From: Christiangramia sp.
GTDB taxonomy: Bacteria > Bacteroidota > Bacteroidia > Flavobacteriales > Flavobacteriaceae
Length of the DNA: 23,741 nt
NCBI GenBank assembly: GCA_024635735.1
Contig: JAGXII010000069.1
Coordinates: forward strand, 1-23,741
Direction: 5' to 3'
Shown here: positions 7,077 to 12,438 of the stretch, one piece after another
Position numbering within the stretch: position 1 is the first letter of the stretch
Layout of the letters: each line of letters starts with the position of its first letter
Program-made: the position numbers and the translations under genes
Notes under the pieces: model-generated
What the model was told of the DNA's origin: nothing
The model's input: the letters and a program-made list of their open reading frames with translations, nothing else
Databases searched by the model: none

Positions 7077-7673
7077 TTGAACGATAAACCAAAAAGCCCT
7101 ACAAAAAAGATTGTTATTTTTGCTTCCGGATCGGGTACCAATGCCGAAAATATAATAAAATACTTTCAAAACTCTGAAAAAACGCAGGTAGTTGCCGTGC
7201 TTTCTAATAAAAGATCGGCCGGAGCACTTAAAAAAGCTCACGATCTCAATGTAAAAGCTCTCCTTTTTGATAAAGAAGCCCTTTATAATACACGCGAGGT
7301 TTTAAATATTTTAAAGGATATAAATCCAGATCTTATTGTTCTGGCAGGTTTTTTATGGCTTCTCCCAAAAAAAATTCTTAAGCAATTCTCAAATCGAATC
7401 ATCAATATTCACCCTGCCTTATTACCTGATTACGGAGGAAAAGGTATGTATGGCAGTCGGGTACATGAATCGGTTATTGAAAATAGGGAAAAGGAAAGCG
7501 GTATTACTATTCATTATGTAAATGAAGAGTACGACGATGGAAAAATCATATTTCAGGAAAAAATTCCACTTCAAAACAACGAGACTCCTGAAAGTCTTGC
7601 CCTGAAAATTCATCAACTGGAATATCGTCACTTTCCCGAGGTGATCGAGAAACTACTACAAGAAAAATCATAG
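7077..7673 (+). CDS. purN: Phosphoribosylglycinamide formyltransferase
   Basis: 198 aa. PurN transfers a formyl group from 10-formyl-tetrahydrofolate to glycinamide ribonucleotide, the third step of purine synthesis. The phosphate-binding loop FASGSGTNAENI is near the N-terminus. The catalytic Asn and His are in INIHPALLPDYGGKGMYG, and the late Asp is in EEYDDGKIIFQE. The only usable in-frame start is TTG at 7077, which gives ten residues before the usual KKIVIFASGSGTN opening; a rarer ATT start at 7110 would give the typical length. The TTG lies inside TAATTTTG (7072-7079), which itself looks like a -7 box, so either the box is chance or translation begins downstream. The stop shares one base with the rnhA start (TAGTG). 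Confidence 0.95.
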   Translation: MNDKPKSPTKKIVIFASGSGTNAENIIKYFQNSEKTQVVAVLSNKRSAGALKKAHDLNVKALLFDKEALYNTREVLNILKDINPDLIVLAGFLWLLPKKILKQFSNRIINIHPALLPDYGGKGMYGSRVHESVIENREKESGITIHYVNEEYDDGKIIFQEKIPLQNNETPESLALKIHQLEYRHFPEVIEKLLQEKS

Positions 7674-8137
7674 TGCAGGAATCTTTAGTTCATATATATA
7701 CCGATGGTGCCGCAAGGGGTAACCCCGGTCCCGGAGGTTATGGAATTATCATGGAATGGGTAGGAAAACCATACCAGAAAGAATTTTCAGAAGGATTTAA
7801 ACTTACTACCAATAACAGGATGGAACTCATGGCCGTGATCGTAGGCTTAAGAAAGCTCAAGAACCCCAGCACCAGTGTAACTGTTTTCACAGATTCTAAA
7901 TACGTGGCCGATGCGGTAACCAAAGGCTGGGTATTCAACTGGGAGAAAAAAGGATTCGTCAATAGAAAAAATACCGATCTCTGGATTGCCTTTCTTAAGG
8001 AATACCGGAAACACAAGGTAAAATTTCAATGGATAAAAGGCCATAATGATCATCCGCAAAATGAACGCTGTGACGTACTGGCGGTAACTGCATCAAAAGG
8101 TAAGAATCTCAAAAAAGATGCTGGCTATAAGCCTTAA
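7673..8137 (+). CDS. rnhA: Ribonuclease HI
   Basis: 154 aa, close to E. coli RNase HI. It degrades the RNA strand of RNA-DNA hybrids, removing primers and R-loops. The metal-binding carboxylates are visible in order: D11 in IYTDGAARGNPGPGGYG, E51 in NNRMELMAV, D74 in FTDSKYVAD and D134 in NERCDVLA. H124 in WIKGHNDHPQNE is the catalytic His of the flexible loop. The basic handle region (WEKKGFVNRKN) is present. The start is GTG at 7673, overlapping the purN stop as TAGTG, which supports translational coupling. No other start fits the family N-terminus. Confidence 0.96.
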   Translation: MQESLVHIYTDGAARGNPGPGGYGIIMEWVGKPYQKEFSEGFKLTTNNRMELMAVIVGLRKLKNPSTSVTVFTDSKYVADAVTKGWVFNWEKKGFVNRKNTDLWIAFLKEYRKHKVKFQWIKGHNDHPQNERCDVLAVTASKGKNLKKDAGYKP

Positions 8138-8181
8138 CAATACTTCATGAAATTGAGGTTTATACCTTGAAAAACAAACTG

Positions 8182-8189
8182 TATATTTG
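8182..8189 (+). promoter_or_regulatory. Probable -7 promoter element of the PfkB-family kinase gene
   Basis: TATATTTG (then C) is a perfect match to TAnnTTTG, 22 bases upstream of the ATG at 8212. This supports the ATG over an upstream in-frame TTG at 8167, which would place the promoter inside the gene. No TTG is found at the ideal -33 spacing. Confidence 0.6.
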
Positions 8190-8211
8190 CAGCGTAATTT
8201 TAAAAACTATT

Positions 8212-9135
8212 ATGAGCAAACTACTTATTGTAGGAACTGTAGCCTTTGATGCCATTGAAACCCCGTTTGGGAAGACCGATAAAATACTGGGAGGTGCAGC
8301 GACCTATATAGGTCTCTCTGCATCTCATTTTAATGTAGACAGCGCTGTAGTTTCAATTGTAGGTGAAGATTTTCCCGATAAATATTTAAACCTGCTTGAA
8401 AATAGCAACATAAATATAAAAGGTATTGAAGTGGTAAAAGGCGGAAAAACTTTCTTCTGGAGTGGTCGTTATCACAATGATCTCAATACCCGGGATACCC
8501 TGGACACCCAATTAAATGTGCTTGCCGACTTTAACCCGGTTGTACCGGAATCTTATAAAGATGCTGAATATGTAATGCTGGGCAACCTGCATCCACTTGT
8601 TCAGTTAAGTGTTCTGGAGCAGGTTGAAAACCCTAAACTGGTAGTGCTTGATACCATGAACTTCTGGATGGATAATACACTGGAAGATCTTATGAAAGTG
8701 ATCGAAAAAGTTGATGTAATCACTATCAATGATGAAGAGGCACGACAACTTTCCGGAGAGCATTCCTTAGTGAAGGCTGCAAGAAAGATTGAAGAAATGG
8801 GACCAAAATATGTGGTAATAAAAAAAGGGGAGCATGGAGCTTTACTTTTTCAGGAAGATCAGATATTTTTCGCCCCGGCTTTACCGCTTGAAGAAGTTTT
8901 TGATCCAACAGGAGCAGGAGATACTTTTGCGGGAGGATTTATAGGTTATCTGGCCCGAACTGGCGATATTAGTTTTGAAAACATGAAAAGTGCAATTATA
9001 TATGGATCTAATCTGGCTTCCTTCTGCGTTGAAAAATTTGGAACCGAGAGGATGCAGGAATTAACCGAATCGCAAATAAATGAGCGACTGGATGAATTCA
9101 AAAAATTAACACAGTACGAAACGCAATTAAATTAA
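8212..9135 (+). CDS. PfkB-family carbohydrate/nucleoside kinase
   Basis: 307 aa from ATG 8212. It belongs to the ribokinase/PfkB superfamily, which phosphorylates sugars or nucleosides with ATP. The first PfkB region is seen in DKILGGAATYIGLSAS. The second, DPTGAGDTFAGGFIGYLA, contains the anion-hole GAGD with catalytic base D237. Between them are TMNFWMDNT and INDEEARQLSG, a segment usual in this group. An open frame continues upstream to TTG 8167, but that stretch contains the TATATTTGC promoter box, so ATG 8212 is preferred. The substrate is not readable from the sequence. A terminator follows directly, and the next gene is a PurF-like amidophosphoribosyltransferase, a neighbour compatible with ribose or nucleoside substrates, though this is weak inference. 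Confidence 0.9.
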   Translation: MSKLLIVGTVAFDAIETPFGKTDKILGGAATYIGLSASHFNVDSAVVSIVGEDFPDKYLNLLENSNINIKGIEVVKGGKTFFWSGRYHNDLNTRDTLDTQLNVLADFNPVVPESYKDAEYVMLGNLHPLVQLSVLEQVENPKLVVLDTMNFWMDNTLEDLMKVIEKVDVITINDEEARQLSGEHSLVKAARKIEEMGPKYVVIKKGEHGALLFQEDQIFFAPALPLEEVFDPTGAGDTFAGGFIGYLARTGDISFENMKSAIIYGSNLASFCVEKFGTERMQELTESQINERLDEFKKLTQYETQLN

Positions 9136-9141
9136 AATAAC

Positions 9142-9166
9142 GCCCTGTAATTTCAGGGCTTTTTTT
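9142..9166 (+). terminator. Intrinsic terminator after the PfkB-family kinase gene
   Basis: GCCCTG (9142-9147) and CAGGGC (9154-9159) form a six-pair GC-rich stem with a TAATTT loop, followed by seven T. This separates the kinase gene from the PurF-like gene. Confidence 0.92.
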
Positions 9167-9205
9167 GTGACAAATATATAACTCCAAAATAAGGGACCTA
9201 CAATT

Positions 9206-11104
9206 ATGAGTGATGCTTTAAAACACGAATGCGGAATTGCACTTATAAGACTTCTAAAACCTCTTGACTATTATAAAGAGAAATACGGAAGCGCTTTCTA
9301 CGGTGTAAATAAAATGTATTTAATGATGGAGAAACAGCATAACCGGGGACAGGACGGCGCCGGTTTTGCCAGCATCAAACTCAATACTATTCCTGGTGAG
9401 CGATATATAAGCAGAATACGTTCAAACGCTTCTCAACCTATTCAGGATATTTTTGAACAGATCAATCACCGGATAAATGATGAGATAAAGGCTAATCCTG
9501 AATATGCCGATGATACCGAACTTCAAAAAAGGCATATTCCCTACTTAGGGGAAGTTTTCCTGGGGCATGTTCGCTATGGAACTTTCGGGAAAAACAGCAT
9601 AGAAAGCGTGCATCCCTTTTTGAGACAGAATAACTGGATGCATCGTAACCTTATAGTTGCGGGTAATTTTAATATGACCAACGTGAACAAGTTGTTCAAC
9701 AATCTGGTTGAGCTTGGGCAGCATCCAAAAGAAAGAGCCGATACTGTTACCGTAATGGAAAAGATCGGTCATTTTTTAGATTCTGAAGTTCGAAAACTCT
9801 ATAAAAAATTAAAGAAAGAAGGCTATTCAAAAGTTGAAGCCTCACCAATAATCGCAGAACAGTTAAATGTCACCAAAATACTTAGAAAATCTTCAAAACT
9901 CTGGGATGGTGGTTATGCCATAGCCGGATTGATGGGTCATGGAGATTCTTTTGTTTTGAGAGATCCGGCAGGAATCCGCCCCGCTTATTATTATAAAGAT
10001 GATGAAGTGGTGGTAGTTGCTTCAGAAAGGCCGGTAATTCAAACTGTTTTTAATGTAGATTTTAACGATGTTCATGAACTTCCTCCGGGAAATGCTATCA
10101 TTACAAAGAAGAACGGAAAGACTTCTATCAAAGAAATCATCGAGCCTTTAGAAAGAAAGGCCTGCTCATTTGAACGTATTTATTTCTCACGTGGTAGCGA
10201 TGCAGAAATTTATCAGGAAAGAAAGATGCTGGGAAGGCTGTTAATGCCTGAGGTGCTTAAATCTATAGATCATGATACTTTAAAAACAGTATTCTCGTTT
10301 ATTCCCAATACCGCCGAAACCTCTTTCTATGGAATGGTAGAAGCCGCGCAGGATGAACTAAACAAACAGAAAAATGAAGCTATCCTGGAAGAAAAGGAAA
10401 CCCTTACAGATGCCAGGCTTCAGGAAATTCTATCACATAGATTAAGAACGGAGAAAATTGCCATAAAGGATGTAAAACTGCGCACATTTATTACAGAAGA
10501 CAGCAGCAGGGATGATCTGGTTGCTCACGTATATGATGTAACCTACGGAGTGGTAAGACCAGAGGATAATCTGGTAATTATAGATGATAGTATTGTACGT
10601 GGAACCACTTTAAAAAAGAGTATCATTAAAATGATGGACCGCCTTAAACCCAAAAAAATAATTGTGGTTTCATCGGCACCTCAAATACGATATCCGGACT
10701 GTTACGGAATTGATATGGCTCGTCTGGAAGATTTAGTAGCTTTTAGAGCGGCTTTAGACCTTCTTAAAGAGGATGGAAAATATGATATAGTAGAAGAGGT
10801 ATATAATAAATGTAAGGAGCAGGTGGATCTGGATGATAATGAAGTTAAGAATTTCGTGAAGGAAATTTATGAACCTTATTCCGATGAACAGATCTCTAAT
10901 AAGATTTCTGAATTACTTTGTGATAAAGAAGTTAATGCAGAAGTAAAGGTTATTTATCAAACTGTAGATAATTTGCATAGAGCCTGCCCGAAGAATTTAG
11001 GTGACTGGTATTTTACAGGTGACTATCCCACCCCTGGTGGTAATCGGGTAGTAAACCGCGCTTTTATGAACTTTTTCGAAGGTAAAAAGGACCGGGCTTA
11101 CTAA
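9206..11104 (+). CDS. Long PurF-like amidophosphoribosyltransferase
   Basis: 632 aa, well above the roughly 470-510 aa of typical PurF. PurF makes 5-phosphoribosylamine from glutamine and PRPP, the first committed purine step. The N-terminal class II glutamine amidotransferase begins MSDALKHECGIALIR, so C9 would become the nucleophile after removal of an eight-residue propeptide. NRGQDGAGF and GHVRYGTFG match the glutaminase pocket. The phosphoribosyltransferase PRPP loop is NLVIIDDSIVRGTTLKK, with D460-D461. LRTFITEDSSR and FERIYFSRGSDAEIYQERKM match other PurF blocks. Extra length comes from inserts in the glutaminase half, a helical segment near residues 385-420 and a long C-terminal region (residues 520-632). 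Bacteroidota often carry such a long form besides an ordinary PurF, so its role in normal purine synthesis is likely but not certain. Confidence 0.87.
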   Translation: MSDALKHECGIALIRLLKPLDYYKEKYGSAFYGVNKMYLMMEKQHNRGQDGAGFASIKLNTIPGERYISRIRSNASQPIQDIFEQINHRINDEIKANPEYADDTELQKRHIPYLGEVFLGHVRYGTFGKNSIESVHPFLRQNNWMHRNLIVAGNFNMTNVNKLFNNLVELGQHPKERADTVTVMEKIGHFLDSEVRKLYKKLKKEGYSKVEASPIIAEQLNVTKILRKSSKLWDGGYAIAGLMGHGDSFVLRDPAGIRPAYYYKDDEVVVVASERPVIQTVFNVDFNDVHELPPGNAIITKKNGKTSIKEIIEPLERKACSFERIYFSRGSDAEIYQERKMLGRLLMPEVLKSIDHDTLKTVFSFIPNTAETSFYGMVEAAQDELNKQKNEAILEEKETLTDARLQEILSHRLRTEKIAIKDVKLRTFITEDSSRDDLVAHVYDVTYGVVRPEDNLVIIDDSIVRGTTLKKSIIKMMDRLKPKKIIVVSSAPQIRYPDCYGIDMARLEDLVAFRAALDLLKEDGKYDIVEEVYNKCKEQVDLDDNEVKNFVKEIYEPYSDEQISNKISELLCDKEVNAEVKVIYQTVDNLHRACPKNLGDWYFTGDYPTPGGNRVVNRAFMNFFEGKKDRAY

Positions 11105-11110
11105 TTTTAG

Positions 11111-11150
11111 GTAGTTCGTCTAAAATTTATGTAGTTGATCTAAAATTATT
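11111..11150 (+). repeat. Two tandem 20-bp repeats upstream of the first small-RNA unit
   Basis: GTAGTTCGTCTAAAATTTAT (11111-11130) and GTAGTTGATCTAAAATTATT (11131-11150) are adjacent and similar (GTAGTTnnTCTAAAATT). A third copy, GTATTTCGTCTAAATTATT, is at 11332-11350. All three lie ahead of the two 74-bp units, in the position of an upstream regulatory region. They could be binding sites or by-products of duplication. Confidence 0.55.
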
Positions 11151-11179
11151 GGCCTGTTGGGTTTTTATATCTACTTTAG
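11149..11179 (+). promoter_or_regulatory. Possible promoter of small-RNA unit 1
   Basis: TTG at 11149-11151, a 20-base spacer and TACTTTAG at 11172-11179 approximate the Bacteroidota promoter TTG-N19-TAnnTTTG with one deviation in the -7 box. The aligned position of unit 2 has TATCTTTA at 11374-11381 but no clear TTG. Predicted transcription would begin near 11185, at the edge of the conserved core. Confidence 0.35.
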
Positions 11180-11184
11180 TTAAG

Positions 11185-11258
11185 CCATAACATAAGTAGG
11201 TTAAGTTCATGGTAGATTTGGGGCAAAAAAAGGTGGAATCATATTCCGCCTTTTTTTA
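11185..11258 (+). ncRNA. Candidate small RNA, unit 1 of a tandem pair
   Basis: A 74-bp core is repeated 201 bp further on with only four differences; 49 bases (11191-11239) are identical. Similarity falls off sharply before 11185 and after the T run, so the conserved block has the limits expected of a short transcript ending in a terminator. The 3' end is a long hairpin, A7-GGTGGAAT, loop CAT, ATTCCGCC-T7 (11225-11257), with up to 15 base pairs. An ATG at 11209 opens a reading frame, MVDLGQKKVESYSAFFY, but most of it is the terminator, so I favour RNA over protein. No known RNA family is recognised. Confidence 0.45.
11225..11257. terminator. Bidirectional terminator hairpin of unit 1
   Basis: Seven A, GGTGGAAT, a CAT loop, ATTCCGCC and seven T form a long stem that would work on both strands. 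The single imperfect pair is G-U. It would also end read-through from the PurF-like gene. Confidence 0.85.
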
Positions 11259-11385
11259 TTTCTTCTGTTTATCCCTCATCCTATACTCATTAAACAAAAT
11301 ACTGGTAGTCAGTATTTTAACTAATATTTTGGTATTTCGTCTAAATTATTCTCACCGTACGATCTTTCTTTCTATCTTTATTAGA

Positions 11386-11459
11386 CCATAGCATAAGTAG
11401 GTTAAGTTCATGGTAGATTTGGGGCAAAAAAAGGTGGAATATGATTCCGCCTTTTTTTA
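11386..11459 (+). ncRNA. Candidate small RNA, unit 2 of a tandem pair
   Basis: This is the second copy of the 74-bp core, exactly 201 bp after unit 1. Outside the hairpin tip it differs from unit 1 at a single base (G at 11391 for A at 11190). It ends in its own terminator (11426-11458), in which the loop reads ATG instead of CAT, the reverse complement. The frame from ATG 11410 would encode only MVDLGQKKVEYDSAFFYGIN. The near identity of both copies points to a recent duplication or to sequence-homogenising pressure. Confidence 0.45.
11426..11458. terminator. Bidirectional terminator hairpin of unit 2
   Basis: Seven A, GGTGGAAT, loop ATG, ATTCCGCC and seven T, the same structure as in unit 1 with an inverted tip. 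Confidence 0.85.
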
Positions 11460-11501
11460 TGGAATAAACTGAGGTGGTAAAACCATACATCAGTAAAGTT
11501 T

Positions 11502-11522
11502 CTCCGGGGCAAGCCCACGGAG
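11502..11522. repeat. REP-like hairpin A
   Basis: CTCCG-GGGC-AA-GCCC-A-CGGAG folds into a compact GC-rich hairpin with one bulged A, then GCATTTTTG. The tip GGCAAGCC and the 3' flank CGGAGCATTT recur in hairpin B in the same orientation, as expected of a repetitive extragenic palindrome. It could also act as a weak terminator on the plus strand. Confidence 0.5.
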
Positions 11523-11565
11523 CATTTTTGTTGAACACGTTTTCAGACTTTACATCATTTACTAA

Positions 11566-11579
11566 CGAGGCAAGCCTCG
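11566..11579. repeat. REP-like hairpin B
   Basis: CGAGGCAAGCCTCG is a perfect palindrome apart from its central AA and shares the GGCAAGCC tip with hairpin A, 64 bases upstream. Its 3' flank CGGGGTATTT matches CGGAGCATTT of hairpin A at eight of ten bases. The pair sits between the small-RNA units and the sodA terminator. Confidence 0.5.
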
Positions 11580-11596
11580 GGGTATTTACCCTTTTT
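11580..11596 (+). terminator. Small terminator-like hairpin after REP-like hairpin B
   Basis: GGGTA (11580-11584) pairs with TACCC (11587-11591) around a two-base centre, followed by five T. The stem is short, so terminator activity is uncertain; it may be part of the REP-like element. Confidence 0.35.
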
Positions 11597-11601
11597 AGAA
11601 T

Positions 11602-11627
11602 AAAAAAGCCCCGCCAAATGGCGGGGC
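11602..11627 (-). terminator. Terminator of sodA
   Basis: GCCCCGCC (11608-11615) and GGCGGGGC (11620-11627) form a perfect eight-pair stem with an AAAT loop. On the minus strand the hairpin is followed by a T run (AAAAAA at 11602-11607). It lies 25 bases after the sodA stop. Confidence 0.93.
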
Positions 11628-11651
11628 TTTCCATATTTATTTACCTTAAAA

Positions 11652-12260
11652 TTACTTTGCCTTCGCATATCTGCTGGCTACTTCTTTCCAGTCAATAACA
11701 TTAAAAAATGCATCGATATATTCAGGACGTCTGTTTTGGTAATGGAGATAATATGCATGCTCCCATACATCTATTCCTAAAATTGGTTTTCCTCCACAAC
11801 CTACTTCCGGCATAATAGGGTTATCCTGGTTTGGAGTAGAGCAAACTTCAACTTTACCACCTGAATGAACACAAAGCCATGCCCATCCTGAACCAAACTG
11901 TCCGGCCGCTTTCTTCGCAAATTCATCTTTAAGGGCTTCAAAAGATCCATATGCATTCTGGATAGCTTCAGCAAGTTCTCCTTCTGGTTTTCCTCCACCT
12001 TCCGGAGACATAATTTCCCAGAACAGACTATGGTTATAATATCCGCCTCCATTATTTCTTACTGCGGTATTAGCCATATTCAAATTTTTAAGGATATTCT
12101 CGATATTTTTTCCTTCCATATCCGTTCCTTCAATGGCAGCATTAAGTTTTTTGGTATAACCGGCATGATGTTTTCCATGGTGGATTTCCATGGTGCGGGC
12201 ATCAATATGTGGTTCCAGTGCATCAAATGCATATTTTAATTTTGGTAATTCGAAAGACAT
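11652..12260 (-). CDS. sodA: Superoxide dismutase (Mn/Fe family, probably Mn type)
   Basis: 202 aa. It converts superoxide to oxygen and hydrogen peroxide. The four metal ligands are visible: H27 in MEIHHGKHHAGY, H77 in GGGYYNHSLFW, D164 and H168 in DVWEHAYYLHYQNRRPEYI. Q145 in STPNQDNPIM supplies the second-sphere Gln from the C-terminal domain, the arrangement of Mn-type enzymes; iron enzymes place it in the N-terminal half. Some Bacteroidota enzymes accept either metal, so the metal is not certain. There is no signal peptide, so it is cytoplasmic. The gene is a single unit with a TAAATTTG -7 box 40 bases upstream of the ATG and a strong terminator downstream. Confidence 0.96.
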   Translation of the reverse strand: MSFELPKLKYAFDALEPHIDARTMEIHHGKHHAGYTKKLNAAIEGTDMEGKNIENILKNLNMANTAVRNNGGGYYNHSLFWEIMSPEGGGKPEGELAEAIQNAYGSFEALKDEFAKKAAGQFGSGWAWLCVHSGGKVEVCSTPNQDNPIMPEVGCGGKPILGIDVWEHAYYLHYQNRRPEYIDAFFNVIDWKEVASRYAKAK

Positions 12261-12299
12261 AATTTTCTTATTTTTTAGTGATTTTTACTTAAACTCCCT

Positions 12300-12307
12300 C
12301 AAATTTA
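12300..12307 (-). promoter_or_regulatory. Probable -7 promoter element of sodA
   Basis: On the minus strand this is TAAATTTG, a perfect match to TAnnTTTG. Transcription would start near 12293, giving a leader of about 33 bases. No TTG is clear at -33. Confidence 0.55.
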
Positions 12308-12362
12308 GCCATTCAGGAATATAATGGAAATTATTTAGTGTTATAAAATACTTAAAAGGAAC

Positions 12363-12384
12363 AGGAGTTTGGAACTCCTTTTTA
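12363..12384 (+). terminator. Orphan terminator in the leader of the AddA-like gene
   Basis: AGGAGTT (12363-12369), loop TGG, AACTCCT (12373-12379) and a T-rich run form a compact intrinsic terminator on the plus strand. No plus-strand gene lies between the PurF-like gene and this hairpin, and it stands 54 bases before the AddA-like start. It could attenuate that gene or end a short transcript antisense to the sodA leader. Confidence 0.7.
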
Positions 12385-12438
12385 TTTTAAATTTAGATTT
12401 TCATATCTATGTGGTGAAAACCGCGAATACCCTATTTT

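Noticed and set aside
8167..8211. TTG start adding 15 residues to the PfkB-family kinase
   Set aside because: The extension contains a perfect TATATTTG promoter box and precedes the family's normal N-terminus.
11209..11391. 60-aa frame starting in small-RNA unit 1
   Set aside because: The first residues are shared with unit 2, but much of the shared part is the terminator stem and the two frames diverge completely afterwards (the second stops after 20 codons).
11185..11459. Two-unit CRISPR-like or insertion-sequence remnant
   Set aside because: Only two copies, 74 bp units with a 127-bp spacer, terminators inside the units, no cas or transposase genes and no terminal inverted repeats.
11341..11698. 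Frames of 97 aa (minus) and 74 aa (plus) across the intergenic region
   Set aside because: They run through terminators and REP-like hairpins and the plus frame enters sodA antisense; composition is not protein-like.
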